From positions 6,150,501-6,214,500 of the forward strand of contig NZ_CP015225.1 in assembly GCF_001623525.1 (NCBI RefSeq): a stretch of DNA of 64,000 nt, given 5' to 3'. Source of the stretch: Pseudomonas fluorescens (lineage in GTDB: Bacteria > Pseudomonadota > Gammaproteobacteria > Pseudomonadales > Pseudomonadaceae). The notes beneath the pieces were generated by a model. It searched no databases. It saw only the letters and a list, made by a program, of their open reading frames with translations, and was not told the DNA's origin. Within the stretch, counting starts at the first letter, position 1. Each line of letters starts with the position of its first letter. Shown one piece after another: positions 29,760-39,940 of this stretch. Position numbers and translations under genes: made by a program.

Positions 29760-30935
29760 TCAGTTTTGCGCCCGGTCGGGCGTCTCGGATGGGGTGTTGG
29801 CGGCTACGTTCTGTTGGCGCGCGCCGGCTTGCTTGAGCTCTGCGACCCACTGTGGGTCGGCGTCGCCGATTTCGTTGTTCACGGGCAGATAACGTTCAGG
29901 GAACTCCCAGATCAGCACCTGTGGCGGGCTGTTCTTGAAGGCATCACTCTTGAGGTAGCTGAGCATCGGCAGGATCGGGCCATGGCCGTCCTCGGCGTAG
30001 TTGACGACGTCGCTGTGCAGGGCTTGCTTGAGTGCACCGACGAAGTTCCAGTTGGGGTTGGCGCTGTAGCTGGTGCCGATCAGGGCCACGGGCACCTGGG
30101 CGTCGGCGAACAGCGCGTCGTCGCCGGCTGGCTGGTCGTCGGCTTCGCGGGTGTTGCGCTTGACCAGCGGCTCCTGGGCGGGCATCAGGTTTTCGAACAG
30201 CGGGTCCAGGGGCAGGAACTGGCGCAGGTCACCCTTGTGGGTGATTTTTTCCGCAGGCTCAGTGACGAAGCGCTGTGGTTCGCCATTGAGCGGCGCCTTT
30301 TCCGCGATGGCCTTGGCCAGGTTCTCGGCAGCGACCTGGGCACCTTCCGGGGTCCAGTGGGTGTCGGTGCGCAGGAACACTTGCTGGCCGCCTTGCTTGG
30401 CCTGTTGCAGCGGGCCGAGCAGGTCAGGCGCGAGGATCTTGTCGGCCGCCACGCGAGCATGGAAATCCTGGTAGAGATTGGCGTGAATGCTCGATGGCTT
30501 CACGTCACCCAGGTGCTCGGGGTACAGCCGCGCCTTGGCCGGCAGGATCGCCATGACCAGGGTGATGCCTTGTTCCTTGAGCTTCTGGCGCACGCCTTCG
30601 ACCAGCGCGTAGTTGCCTTGCAGGTTCAGCTCTTCGTTGACGATCGGGTTGAACTCTTCGTCGCTGTACAGCCACTGGTCACGGCCCAGGACCACGCCCT
30701 TGCGGCCTTCGTTGAACAGCTTGTAGTCCAGCGCAGCCCAGATGTTGGTGCCCAGGCGCTTGATCGGGAACTCGTCGTCGTAGTGCGTTTCCACGGCCTT
30801 GGCCCAGCGCCCGTTGAGCACGGTGGCGTCGGGGTTGGTGCTGAAGCCGAAGAAACTGCGCATCGACCACAGGCCCAGTGCTGTCAGGATCAGCATGAAC
30901 AGTGCGATGTAAAAGATGCGTAATGAGCGGGTCAT
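29760..30935 (-). CDS. algJ: AlgJ, alginate O-acetyltransferase component
   Basis: A 391-residue SGNH-like protein anchored in the inner membrane by an uncleaved N-terminal segment (FYIALFMLILTALGLWSM), facing the periplasm. The catalytic elements are the Asp-His pair in RTDTHWTPEG (around residue 195) and the Ser in LIGTSYSAN (around 290). It passes acetyl groups coming from AlgI towards AlgX. It starts 11 bp after algI and ends 14 bp before algF. Confidence 0.95.
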   Translation of the reverse strand: MTRSLRIFYIALFMLILTALGLWSMRSFFGFSTNPDATVLNGRWAKAVETHYDDEFPIKRLGTNIWAALDYKLFNEGRKGVVLGRDQWLYSDEEFNPIVNEELNLQGNYALVEGVRQKLKEQGITLVMAILPAKARLYPEHLGDVKPSSIHANLYQDFHARVAADKILAPDLLGPLQQAKQGGQQVFLRTDTHWTPEGAQVAAENLAKAIAEKAPLNGEPQRFVTEPAEKITHKGDLRQFLPLDPLFENLMPAQEPLVKRNTREADDQPAGDDALFADAQVPVALIGTSYSANPNWNFVGALKQALHSDVVNYAEDGHGPILPMLSYLKSDAFKNSPPQVLIWEFPERYLPVNNEIGDADPQWVAELKQAGARQQNVAANTPSETPDRAQN

Positions 30936-30946
30936 GTTCAGATCCC

Positions 30947-32512
30947 TCAGAACTGGAAGTAAAGGAACGGCGAGAAGCTTTGCGCCGAGAGTTTGAGAAT
31001 CGAAGCGATGAACAGCAGCAGCACCAGGGCGCGCATCACGTAGCGCGACCAGTCCACGGTCCAGTAGGCCGGTTGCACCTGGGCTTCGACACCCACGGTG
31101 TAGCCCGGCTCATGGATCGTCGATGGGTTGTCACCCGGTACGGCCTTGATCATCCCCGGTTGTGCGGTGGCCGGGCCGTTGGCCTCGGTATTGACCTCAG
31201 GCTTGGTCTTGACCGGCGGACGGTTGGTGTAGAAGTCCCGCAGGCCGAAGAAGGCGAGGGTGATGTAGGCCACCACCAGCGTGGCGATCTGCAGGCCGGT
31301 GAGGTTGGCGCGGGTCAGTTCCGACAGCGACCAGTCGCCGAAGCTGAACATGGCAGCGTACATGCGACCGGCCACGTGCAGGTTCTCGGCCCGGAAGATC
31401 ACCCAGCCCATCACCACCAGCAGGAAGGTCAGCGCCCAGCGGATCGGGTTGATGCTGCGTGGCGTGGTGTTGATGCCCACCGCTTTCTCGATGGCCAGCC
31501 ACATGCCGTGCCAGGCACCCCAGATCACGTAGGTGATGTTCGCGCCGTGCCAAAGACCACCGAGCAGCATGGTCAGGAACAGGTTGCGATAGGTCATCAG
31601 CGTGCCTTTGCGGTTACCGCCCAGGGTGATGTAGAGGTAGTCGCGCAGCCAGGTGGACAGGCTGATGTGCCAGCGGCGCCAGAACTCGGTGATCGACTGG
31701 CTGATGTAGGGCTGCTTGAAGTTTTCCATGAAACGGAAACCCATCATCAGGCCCAGGCCGATGGCCATGTCGCTGTAGCCGGAGAAGTCGAAGTACAGCT
31801 GCGCGGTATAGGCCAGGGCGCCGAGCCAGGCATCGCCCGTGGTCGGGTTCTGCAAGGCGAAGCAATGGTCGGCCACCACCGCCAGGGTGTCGGCGATGAA
31901 CACTTTCTTGATGAAGCCCTGCATGAAGCGGGTGCAGCCTTCGGAGAACTTGTCCAGCGTGTGGGTACGGTTGTTGAACTGGTCGGCCAGGTCGCGGAAA
32001 CGCAACACAGGGCCGGCGATCAGGTGCGGGAAAATCGCCACGAACGCTGCGAAGTCGATCAGGTTGCGGGTCGCCGGCGTGTCACCGCGATAGACGTCGA
32101 TGATGTAGCTGATGGACTCGAAGATGTAGAACGAGATCCCGATCGGCAACAGCACATGGGTCAGGATGAACGGGTTGAGGCCAAAGCTGGTGATGATTGC
32201 GTTGAGGCTGTCCACGCCGAAGTTGGCGTACTTGAAGTAGCCAAGGATGGCCAAATCCACGCCCACGCCGAGCAACAGCCAGCGTTGGGCCGGTTTGGTC
32301 CGCACACCGGCGGCACCGACTTTCAGGCCGATCCAGTAGTTCCACAAGGTGACGCCGGCGAACAGCGCCAGGAAGTCCACCCGCCACCAGGCATAGAACA
32401 CGTAGCTGGCGATCAGCAGCAGCAGGTTGCGATAGCGTTGCCCGCTCAAGTAGTACAAGCCGAGAAAGATCGGCAAGAACAGAAACAGGAACACATTGGA
32501 TGAAAATACCAT
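30947..32512 (-). CDS. algI: AlgI, MBOAT-family acetyl transporter for alginate
   Basis: A 521-residue polytopic membrane-bound O-acyltransferase that moves acetyl groups across the inner membrane. It has some ten membrane segments and the MBOAT core LLGGLWHGANITYVIWGAWH with the invariant His around residue 320. TEFWRRWHISLSTWLRDYLY lies just before it. The start at 32512 gives MVFSSNVFLFLFLPIFLG. It is separated from algL by about 200 bp that contain a complete REP pair, the largest gap in the operon. Confidence 0.96.
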   Translation of the reverse strand: MVFSSNVFLFLFLPIFLGLYYLSGQRYRNLLLLIASYVFYAWWRVDFLALFAGVTLWNYWIGLKVGAAGVRTKPAQRWLLLGVGVDLAILGYFKYANFGVDSLNAIITSFGLNPFILTHVLLPIGISFYIFESISYIIDVYRGDTPATRNLIDFAAFVAIFPHLIAGPVLRFRDLADQFNNRTHTLDKFSEGCTRFMQGFIKKVFIADTLAVVADHCFALQNPTTGDAWLGALAYTAQLYFDFSGYSDMAIGLGLMMGFRFMENFKQPYISQSITEFWRRWHISLSTWLRDYLYITLGGNRKGTLMTYRNLFLTMLLGGLWHGANITYVIWGAWHGMWLAIEKAVGINTTPRSINPIRWALTFLLVVMGWVIFRAENLHVAGRMYAAMFSFGDWSLSELTRANLTGLQIATLVVAYITLAFFGLRDFYTNRPPVKTKPEVNTEANGPATAQPGMIKAVPGDNPSTIHEPGYTVGVEAQVQPAYWTVDWSRYVMRALVLLLFIASILKLSAQSFSPFLYFQF

Positions 32513-32606
32513 CCCGATCTCTCCATGTTGAATCAACAGTCAAGGGCCAGAGCCCCCCAAACCCCCCATGAAAACCGGGTGGTTGATTACATTTCCGACA
32601 CTTACC

Positions 32607-32704
32607 TGTGGCGAGGGAGCTTGCTCCCGCTCGGCTGCGAAGCAGTCGCATCGTCAGGCTTGGGGGCGCTACGCACCCCAGCGGGAGCAAGCTCCCTCGC
32701 CACA
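32607..32704. repeat. REP pair between algL and algI, inside the alginate operon
   Basis: Arms TGTGGCGAGGGAGCTTGCTC and their complement surround CGGCTGCGAAGCAG and a GGGGGCGC...GCACCCC hairpin. The inner site at 32632-32645 differs by one base from the 14-bp IS110 target and keeps the GA core. It would form a strong hairpin in the alg mRNA. Confidence 0.92.
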
Positions 32705-32720
32705 GGAAATGTGTTGTGAA

Positions 32721-33857
32721 TCAGCTTCCTTTTTCACCTTTCTCCCGCGAAGGGTCGTACACCCGGGTCAAGTCACCGCCTAGGCGGAAGGTCTTGAACG
32801 GTTGCATCTCATGCTTGCGTTCCAGCACATCCTCGCTGCAGGTGTAGAGGCTGCAGAACGGTTCGAGCCAGGCGAATTTCGAATCGACCTTCAGGTCCTT
32901 CATGTCCTGTTTGTCGCCGTTCTTCTCTTCGAAGATGTCCGGGTCTTCCACCCCGGCCAGCACCCGGTCACCCAGTCGCTTGAGGGCGCCGTTGTTTTCC
33001 TGGCGCAGGTCCACGCCATTGACCTGGGCGAAACTGGCGATCATCGCCAACGGCGGCAGGGCATAGTTGTGGTAGGACAGGGCGCGTTGCTTGCGCTTGA
33101 GTTCGTTGGGCAGGAAACCGTCGGCATCGATCTGGTTGACGCCGACCTTGTATTCCTTGACGGCCCAATCGAACAGGTCGCGGCGGTTGGTTGCCACGGA
33201 GGTGGCCATCACCGACCAGGCGGCCCAGTAGGAGTGGTTGTTGGTCTTGTCCAGCGGCAGGTTGTCCCAGTCGCTGACCACCTGGTCGGCCATCCGGCTG
33301 AACCAGCTCTCGATCAGTTGCGCCTGCTCCGGGTGATTGGCCAGTGGGCGGGACTCGGAGAACTTCAGGCGCACATAGGCCGAAGCCATGCTGCCCAATG
33401 CCCATTTGCGCATGGACTTGCCAGTGTGGTTGAAGTCCTTGGACATCAGCGCATCGGCCTGGGCCCACGCGGTCAGCCAGTTGAGGGTGCATTCCAATTG
33501 TTCGGGACGGCCGTCACGCATGAATTGCATCACTTGTTTGCTGACGCCACGCTCGATCTTGGTGATGTCGGCGGTGCTGTCGCGGAAGGCTTTTTCCGAC
33601 TGCACGTTCAGGGTCGCACGGGCCTTGTCGGAGCCCTCGTACTTGCTGCGAAATTGCAGGGAGCCAGTGTAGGGCGTCGGCGTGGCGTCGCAGCCTTGGG
33701 CCGCTTCGCCGGCCTTGACCTTTTCGATCGGTGCGAAGTAACCCTGTGGCGGGCGCAGCGGGGCCGCGGCCTGCGTGGCCCCGGCGAACATTGCCAGGGT
33801 CAGCAGGGAGGGCGCCAGCAGCGTTTTCAACGTTCGGGTGCGCGTGGTACTGGTCAT
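32721..33857 (-). CDS. algL: AlgL, alginate lyase
   Basis: A 378-residue periplasmic PL5 lyase that trims or clears alginate and is part of the periplasmic export scaffold. The signal peptide ends [15 protein letters not shown] (cleavage about residue 30). The catalytic segment is [11 protein letters not shown] (about 205-215), and a Tyr and Arg of the active site lie in the following part. The ATG at 33857 has a GAGG ribosome site; a second ATG at 33872 overlaps the algX stop (ATGA) and could also be used. It is followed by the REP-containing gap before algI. Confidence 0.96.
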   Translation of the reverse strand: MTSTTRTRTLKTLLAPSLLTLAMFAGATQAAAPLRPPQGYFAPIEKVKAGEAAQGCDATPTPYTGSLQFRSKYEGSDKARATLNVQSEKAFRDSTADITKIERGVSKQVMQFMRDGRPEQLECTLNWLTAWAQADALMSKDFNHTGKSMRKWALGSMASAYVRLKFSESRPLANHPEQAQLIESWFSRMADQVVSDWDNLPLDKTNNHSYWAAWSVMATSVATNRRDLFDWAVKEYKVGVNQIDADGFLPNELKRKQRALSYHNYALPPLAMIASFAQVNGVDLRQENNGALKRLGDRVLAGVEDPDIFEEKNGDKQDMKDLKVDSKFAWLEPFCSLYTCSEDVLERKHEMQPFKTFRLGGDLTRVYDPSREKGEKGS

Positions 33858-33868
33858 GAGACGAGACC

Positions 33869-35317
33869 TCATTGTCCGATTTGAGCCGTTTGTTCGGCTT
33901 GCGGAGATACGTTGCGTTTACAGATTTTCGCTTCGATCTGCTGCGGCTCTTTACCGGCTTCGGGTCCCTGGACTTCGACAGCCAGAAGGTTTTGCGAAGC
34001 CCAGTCCTCGTCGGTGCGCAGCTGGAAGGCGAAACGTCCGTCGGTTTCGGAGGTATCCGGTTTTTCGATCTTGATATCCTCGTGGCGCCCATTCATGTAC
34101 CAGAGGGTGGCTTGCAAGGTTTTCACCGAGGTGTCGGCGAAGCGGATGTCGACCTGGTGGCTGCCGTTACGCAGATCCATGTTCTTGCTATTGACCATCA
34201 ATTCGTTCTTGCCCGGCTTGAGCGCGGTCTTGCTGCTCATCAATGCCGGCTTGCCTTCGCAACCGTTGTTATCCAGCAGCGCCATCATCTGGCGATAGAT
34301 GGTTTCCTGGTCCAGGCGATACAGCGGCGAGAATTCCCAGATGAGGATTTTCGGCGGGCTCTTCTGGAACTCTTCGCTGCCCAGGTACTGGATCATCGCG
34401 CCCTCGAAACCGCCGCCGGGGAAGGCTACGTTGAGGATGTCGGCGCCGATGGCTTCTTCAAGGAAGCCGGCGAAGTTGTAGTTCTTGCCGCTGTGACTGG
34501 TGCCCACCAGGGTGATCTGCGGGTTCCCGGAATCGCCGAACAGATCGCCGTCACCCGCCTCGCCCTTGGGCTCGGTGGTGAACTGGTCCATGTACTGGAT
34601 CGCATAGCTGGTGCCGCACAGCTGCCCGGCCATGTTGTGCAGGGTGCCGGTCTTGCCCATGCGGCCGGACTTCTTGGTCTCGAACTCACGCTTGGGGATG
34701 TCGGCGAAGGCCGGGAGCTGCTTGACCTTCTCGGCGACGATCTTGGCGGTGCGCTGGGCGCCGTAAGGTGTCCAGTGTTGGTCGCCACGGAAATAGAAAT
34801 CGTGGGCCGGCAGGGTTTCGGGCAGGTTTTCGTTGGTCAGCGGCGACAGGTCCGGCACCACGTAACCCATCTGGGCGAAACGCCCGAGCATGGATTTGTA
34901 GTTGGTCAGGGCTTTCTCATAGTCGAAAGCGGCCTTTTCCTGTGGGTTGAGCTTGTTGCGGTTCACCAGGCCCCGGGTCGGCTGGTAGACGAGCACCAAC
35001 TCGACGCCTTTTGCCTTGAACGCATCGTGCAACTGCTGCAGGCGCTTGTAGCCGGCCGGGGTGGTGTTGAATTCGGTACGCAGGTCTTCCTGGGTCCGGA
35101 ACAGCCAGTCACCCTGGGCTTGTACCAGCGTGGTGAAGTTCTGCTGGTAGCGCGTGGTGTAGTTCTTCGCATCATGGGCCGCCGGGCACAGGTTGCAGCA
35201 GGGCTCGGCAGTGAAGCTCGGGGCCTTGATTTCATCGGCGCGGGCGCCGCTTGCAGCGGCGAGAATGCCGGCAGTCAGGGCAGACAGGCCCAGGAGTTTG
35301 ATCATCTGTGGGTTCAT
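33869..35317 (-). CDS. algX: AlgX, terminal alginate O-acetyltransferase
   Basis: A 482-residue periplasmic protein with an SGNH domain and a C-terminal carbohydrate-binding module. The signal peptide ends at about ASGARADE. Catalytic residues are visible as the Asp-His pair in [11 protein letters not shown] (around 175) and the Ser in [10 protein letters not shown] (around 270). The pair CCNLCP near the mature N-terminus is typical of AlgX. The ATG at 35317 is preferred to the one at 35326 because GAGG lies 9 bp upstream of it. Confidence 0.95.
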   Translation of the reverse strand: MNPQMIKLLGLSALTAGILAAASGARADEIKAPSFTAEPCCNLCPAAHDAKNYTTRYQQNFTTLVQAQGDWLFRTQEDLRTEFNTTPAGYKRLQQLHDAFKAKGVELVLVYQPTRGLVNRNKLNPQEKAAFDYEKALTNYKSMLGRFAQMGYVVPDLSPLTNENLPETLPAHDFYFRGDQHWTPYGAQRTAKIVAEKVKQLPAFADIPKREFETKKSGRMGKTGTLHNMAGQLCGTSYAIQYMDQFTTEPKGEAGDGDLFGDSGNPQITLVGTSHSGKNYNFAGFLEEAIGADILNVAFPGGGFEGAMIQYLGSEEFQKSPPKILIWEFSPLYRLDQETIYRQMMALLDNNGCEGKPALMSSKTALKPGKNELMVNSKNMDLRNGSHQVDIRFADTSVKTLQATLWYMNGRHEDIKIEKPDTSETDGRFAFQLRTDEDWASQNLLAVEVQGPEAGKEPQQIEAKICKRNVSPQAEQTAQIGQ

Positions 35318-35328
35318 AAAGGTCATCC

Positions 35329-36918
35329 TCAGTCCCGCATTTCGGTCTGGCGTTCGACAGGGTCGATCAGCACGGCTTTCTGCTGGCGCACCAGCAGGTC
35401 GAGAATTTCATCCTGGCGCTCGCCAAGGATTCCCGTGAAGCTGATGCCGCTGGATTTGGTCGGCGCGAGCATGGACACGCGGTACAGCTCGACGCTCAAC
35501 GGCGAGTCGATGGACAGCGGACCGCTGCCGTTGGCAGCCAGTTCGCCGCCGACCACGATCAGCGAGACCTCGGCGTCGAACGGGTCGAGCTTGATGTCCC
35601 GGTCGGTGTCGGACAGGTCCTTGATGTGACCGTAGAGACCGGTCAGGCCGTTGGCCATGGATACGTTTTCGTAGAGGCGAATGTTCACGCTGTTACGAAC
35701 CCGGATGCCGTGGCGGCGGTTGCTGATCACTTTGTTGCCCCACAGCAGGTTGTCACCACTCTCGTAAAGCGTGATGCCGTCTGTGTGGTTCTTGTAGATC
35801 TCGTTGTAGGCGATCAGGTTGTTGACGCTGTTACGGTCGATCACCAGGCCCGAGAGTTTGTTGTCGTAGCTGCGATTGTTGAAAATGAAGCTGTCGTTGA
35901 CCTCACGGGAAATAATGATCCCGTGCTTCTTCTTGGTCCCGTAGACGGTGTTGTCGGCAATGATCAGCCGATGGGAACGGTCGTGGGGGTCGATGCCGTA
36001 GACGATGTTGTCTTTGTAGGTGTTGCCCTTGACCACGAAGTCGCGGGTCTCGTAGCAGTAGAAGCCGTACCACATGTCCGAGAACTCGGAACCGATGATC
36101 CAGCCGGTCGGTTCCGGGCGCTTGAGGACCTTGGCCATGTTCGGCGTGTACTGGGAAATACTCACCCCGTACGACTTACTGTTGGCGTAGCCGAAACTGG
36201 CCATCTTGGTGTTGACGATGTAGGTCTCGGTGCCACCCCAGGCCAGCAGGAATGGACGGAACTCCTTGGGCGAGCGGAACGTGGCAGGGCCGTTGTCCTT
36301 TTCGCGCCAGCCGGTGACCTTGGTGTCGCGGATGAACATCTGGCCATCGTTGACCAGGAATGAGCCGCCCTCTTGGGACAGGCGCAGTTCCTGGGTCTGT
36401 TTGTCGATTTCCAGGATGCCTTTCTGGCCGACCACGATCGGAATCTTCGCCAGGTAGACACCTGGCGAAGTTTCGATGAGGTACTTGGGCTGTTTCTTGG
36501 CCAGGTCCTTGAGGTTCATGTAGCCATCGTCGAGGAAGATGGCCTGTGGGATACCGTGCTGACGCACGACCCACTCGGCCATCTTGTTGTCGCCGCCGAT
36601 GAAGTCCTTCAAGGCGTTTTCCTGCATCATCCGGCGCACGCTGACCTTGCCGGGCTTGGTGCGCACGATCTTGGCCGCGACCGCTTCGGCGGTATAGCCT
36701 TTGAGGTCGGGCAAGGTCGGCTTGGCCAGTTCCAGCGGTGCGGTCGGCGCGCTGCTGACGGTATAGGTCTTGGCTCGTTGCAGTTCCTTGGCCACGTTGC
36801 CCGGCTTGACCACCGGTTCAACGTTGGCGAACGCCGGCGAGCCGGCCAGCAGCATCGCTGCGACCAACAGGCTGATCGAACCTTTCATCGCCTGGCTGTT
36901 CCTGAGGTAGCGGTTCAT
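35329..36918 (-). CDS. algG: AlgG, mannuronan C5-epimerase
   Basis: A 529-residue periplasmic right-handed beta-helix enzyme that converts mannuronate to guluronate in the polymer. The signal peptide runs to about AGSPAFANV. The C-terminal half is a series of helix coils with the catalytic DPHD sequence in GIDPHDRSHRLIIADN (about 315-330). The start at 36918 follows a GGAG site; the frame also has an ATG at 36945 overlapping algE. It forms part of the algK-E-G-X-L periplasmic complex block. Confidence 0.95.
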   Translation of the reverse strand: MNRYLRNSQAMKGSISLLVAAMLLAGSPAFANVEPVVKPGNVAKELQRAKTYTVSSAPTAPLELAKPTLPDLKGYTAEAVAAKIVRTKPGKVSVRRMMQENALKDFIGGDNKMAEWVVRQHGIPQAIFLDDGYMNLKDLAKKQPKYLIETSPGVYLAKIPIVVGQKGILEIDKQTQELRLSQEGGSFLVNDGQMFIRDTKVTGWREKDNGPATFRSPKEFRPFLLAWGGTETYIVNTKMASFGYANSKSYGVSISQYTPNMAKVLKRPEPTGWIIGSEFSDMWYGFYCYETRDFVVKGNTYKDNIVYGIDPHDRSHRLIIADNTVYGTKKKHGIIISREVNDSFIFNNRSYDNKLSGLVIDRNSVNNLIAYNEIYKNHTDGITLYESGDNLLWGNKVISNRRHGIRVRNSVNIRLYENVSMANGLTGLYGHIKDLSDTDRDIKLDPFDAEVSLIVVGGELAANGSGPLSIDSPLSVELYRVSMLAPTKSSGISFTGILGERQDEILDLLVRQQKAVLIDPVERQTEMRD

Positions 36919-36944
36919 TTCGGGCACTCCCATGGCCATTCGCA

Positions 36945-38444
36945 TCAGAAGCGCCAGATCACGTCGACAAAGGCGCGATGCATGTACGAATCGACCTCTT
37001 TGCCGTAGGCGTCGCCTGGCTTGAACACGCCGCCACGAAAGCGCACCAGCGCCGACGGCTCATCAATTGACTGACTCAGCGCGGCCGGCAGCAGGCCTTG
37101 CTTGAAGTACTTGGTGACGACCAGATCGACTTCCTGGCCCAGGTCCTTGTCGCCATCACGCAGCGGCAGGGTCGAGGTGGACAGGATTGCGCCGGTCACG
37201 TCGTCGGTGTTGTTTTCCACGGCATTGATACCGTTGCTGCCCACTGGCTTGTTGCCGTCCACGCGCCAGAACTTGTGATACACAAGGCTGGCGTCGTATT
37301 CGTCACGCAGTTGCCAGGAACCGAACAGGCTGGCGCTCTGGGTGTTGGCCATTTCGCCACGGAATGCTTCGCCGAAGCGGTGGACGCGCGAACGGGTGCC
37401 GGTGAAGTTCGAACGGTTGCTTTGCAGGCCGTTCTGTTCGTAGTCCTCGCTGGCGCGAGCATAGGCCGCACCGACTTGCCATTGCGGGTCAAGGCGCAGG
37501 CGGATACCCAGGTCAGTGGCCCAGCCGTCCACATCATCGCTGTGCTTGGCTTCTGTCGGGCGGGTGCCGTCGGCATTGAGCGGGTTGACGGTGTCGCGGT
37601 CACCGGTCATGCCCGTGAGGCTCGCCCAGTAGTTGACGGTGTTGGTGTTGCGCCAGTTGTAGGCGTCGCTGTTGGCTTCCAGGCCGAGCCAGGTCAAGTC
37701 ACCGTTCTCGGTCTTGTCCAGGGTATCGGTGGGCTCGCCCGGGGTCGGGTAGTCGAGGCTGCCGTTGTCATGGGAGTGGTGGGCACGGATACCGGCCCAT
37801 TGGCCTGGCATCCACTGGTAACCCACGTCGCCGTAGACGTGCATGCGGTCCTTGTCCTTGGGGGACAATTCCTTGAGGTCGGTGCGGTATTCGCTGAACC
37901 GTTCGGCCACGCCGAGGTTGGCCCGCAGCAAGGTGGTGTCGAAGGTCCAGTTCAGGGCTTCGATGTTGGTGTCGCGCCATTGGCCGTCGTCGTTGCGCAG
38001 GCGCTGGCGACCGAACTTCAACTGCTCGCCCGGGTAGGGGGTCAAGCCACGGTAGCCAATCCAGAACTCGCGCATGGCCAGGTAGCTTTTCTTGGCTTCG
38101 CGGTCACCGCTGTCGGTTTGCTGGGTGCTGCCATCGGACTGTTGCAGGGTGTCGGTCTCGATGATGTCGCTGGACGTCACGGCCTGGGCCATGGCGTAGG
38201 CGCTCCAGGCGCCGCTTTCACTTTCACCGTAGACCCATGGACGCAGGTCCAGGCCGACACCGTTGACGTCGCCACCGCTCTGGGTGCCGAGATCACGGTC
38301 ATCTTCGGACTGCCCGGTGATCTTCACTTCCAGGCCGAAATTCTTGCTATCGGTCAGTGCCGCCAGGGTCGGACAGGACCACAGCAGGGCAAACGACAGG
38401 CCAATACCAGCCTGCACAAAAGGGTTGAGCTTCAAAAGCTTCAT
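36945..38444 (-). CDS. algE: AlgE, outer-membrane alginate porin
   Basis: A 499-residue outer-membrane beta-barrel that releases alginate from the cell. The signal peptide ends SCPTLAALT (about residue 28). The remainder shows alternating strands rich in aromatic girdle residues and ends in Phe (FVDVIWRF), as expected for barrel insertion. Many Arg and Lys residues would line the selectivity pore. Its start overlaps the algK stop by 4 bp. Confidence 0.95.
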   Translation of the reverse strand: MKLLKLNPFVQAGIGLSFALLWSCPTLAALTDSKNFGLEVKITGQSEDDRDLGTQSGGDVNGVGLDLRPWVYGESESGAWSAYAMAQAVTSSDIIETDTLQQSDGSTQQTDSGDREAKKSYLAMREFWIGYRGLTPYPGEQLKFGRQRLRNDDGQWRDTNIEALNWTFDTTLLRANLGVAERFSEYRTDLKELSPKDKDRMHVYGDVGYQWMPGQWAGIRAHHSHDNGSLDYPTPGEPTDTLDKTENGDLTWLGLEANSDAYNWRNTNTVNYWASLTGMTGDRDTVNPLNADGTRPTEAKHSDDVDGWATDLGIRLRLDPQWQVGAAYARASEDYEQNGLQSNRSNFTGTRSRVHRFGEAFRGEMANTQSASLFGSWQLRDEYDASLVYHKFWRVDGNKPVGSNGINAVENNTDDVTGAILSTSTLPLRDGDKDLGQEVDLVVTKYFKQGLLPAALSQSIDEPSALVRFRGGVFKPGDAYGKEVDSYMHRAFVDVIWRF

Positions 38445-39841
38445 AGAGGTTCCTCGCCGTCATCTTCTTTTAGGGCTTGCAGTTCCAGCGTATCGGGGCT
38501 CATTGCGCCGCGAATGGCCTGCTCTTGTTGTAGCAGGCGTTGGGCTTGTGCAAGTTGCTGCGGCGGTAATTGTGCTTCGAGGGTTTGGGCAAGCTCGATG
38601 GCTTGCGGGGTGTTCTGCGCCTTGGCCAACTGGCTGAACACATACGCGTTGACCGGGTTGGGCTTGGTGCCCTTGCCCTGGGAGAACAGCTGGGCAATGG
38701 CGAAGTCGGCGCTGTTCTGGCCGTTGCGGGCGGCCTTGAGCAGGTGGTCCAGGGCTTTTTGCGAGTACACCTGGCCCAGGTAACCGCGGCGATAGATCTG
38801 GCCGAGGTAGTAATCGGCAGCCACTTCGCGGCCAACGGCGTTCTGGAAATGCGCCTCGGCGGCCTTGGCATCGGCCGGAACCCACTTGCCTTCGTAGTAC
38901 AGCTTGCCCAGCAACAGCTCGGCACGAGGCTGGTCGGCGGCGCGGCCGTTTTCCAGGTATTGCATCATCTTGTCGACGTCACCCAGTTCCGGGAAGTCGT
39001 AGAGCAGTTGCGCCAGGCTGACCCAGGCAGCGGGGTAGCCAGGGGCGATGCCTTCGAGCAACGACTGGGCGGTCTTTTCATCGGTCTTGCCCAGGCTGGC
39101 GTCGGCCAGGACACGGGCGACGCTGTCCACGCGCTGGGCGGATACGACGCCACGGGCGTGACCGTCCTGCATCTGCTTGAGCAATGCGGCCTGCTGTTCC
39201 GGCTGGCCGCGTTTCTGATAGACCGTGGCGAGTTCGACGTAGCAGATGTCCGTGGTCGCCAGCGCGGCCTTGCAGACCTTCTCGACTTCATCCAGGTGCT
39301 GGTCGTAGGTGCCCTGGGTGCGGTAGAGCAGAATCTGCGCCAGGCCCGCTTCCGGGTAGCCGGCGCTGCGCCATTGGCTGATCTGCTGCTGGGCGTTGAC
39401 GTTCGGGAAGCTGTGGGGATATTGCAGGTACAGCATCGCCAGCGGGATCAGGGTGTTGCCTTCCCCGTTGGCGAAGGCTTTCTTCAACAGGCCTTCGGCT
39501 TCGTGTTTTTCCGCTTCAGTGGAACCGGGCTTGGCCACCAGCAGGCGACCCAGGCGAGCCTGGGCCCGTGGCGAGATATCGGCGGCGGCGCGGTAAGTCG
39601 CCTCGGCTTTTCTCATCTGCTCGGGGTCGCGGCTGTCCACCTGGATATCGGCCAGGCCGACCTGGGCTTCGCTGTAGCCCAGGTCTGCCAGTTGCTGATA
39701 GTTCTGCTGCGCCAGCGCCGTGTCGCCGCGCTTGAGGGCTTCGTTGGCCAGGCGCTGGTCGGGCAGGCCGGCACAACCGGCCAGGCTGACGGCCAGTGCC
39801 AGGGCACACAGTGTTCCCATGTGGGAACGAGTTTGCGGCAT
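38441..39841 (-). CDS. algK: AlgK, outer-membrane lipoprotein of the alginate secretion complex
   Basis: A 466-residue lipoprotein made of TPR/Sel1-like helical repeats that guides AlgE to the outer membrane and scaffolds the periplasmic complex. The signal sequence ends in the lipobox SLAGCAG (Cys about 22). Repeats are visible as recurring [19 protein letters not shown] and [11 protein letters not shown] units. The start at 39841 is chosen for the signal peptide; the longer frame to 39931 runs through a REP. It overlaps algE by 4 bp. Confidence 0.94.
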   Translation of the reverse strand: MPQTRSHMGTLCALALAVSLAGCAGLPDQRLANEALKRGDTALAQQNYQQLADLGYSEAQVGLADIQVDSRDPEQMRKAEATYRAAADISPRAQARLGRLLVAKPGSTEAEKHEAEGLLKKAFANGEGNTLIPLAMLYLQYPHSFPNVNAQQQISQWRSAGYPEAGLAQILLYRTQGTYDQHLDEVEKVCKAALATTDICYVELATVYQKRGQPEQQAALLKQMQDGHARGVVSAQRVDSVARVLADASLGKTDEKTAQSLLEGIAPGYPAAWVSLAQLLYDFPELGDVDKMMQYLENGRAADQPRAELLLGKLYYEGKWVPADAKAAEAHFQNAVGREVAADYYLGQIYRRGYLGQVYSQKALDHLLKAARNGQNSADFAIAQLFSQGKGTKPNPVNAYVFSQLAKAQNTPQAIELAQTLEAQLPPQQLAQAQRLLQQEQAIRGAMSPDTLELQALKEDDGEEPL

Positions 39842-39866
39842 AGCATCCTGACCGCGTTGATCCTTT

Positions 39867-39888
39867 CGCGAGCAAGCTCGCTCCCACA
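39867..39888. repeat. Single REP arm between alg44 and algK
   Basis: CGCGAGCAAGCTCGCTCCCA is one arm of the GGGAGCGAGCTTGCTCGCG REP family, complementary to the arms of the pair at 20699-20788. It has its own internal palindrome but no opposite arm here. It lies 26 bp before the algK start in the transcript. Confidence 0.8.
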
Positions 39889-39940
39889 GAGCCTGTGGGG
39901 TGTTCAGGATTTTTATAATGGTCACGGGCATATCCTCGAC

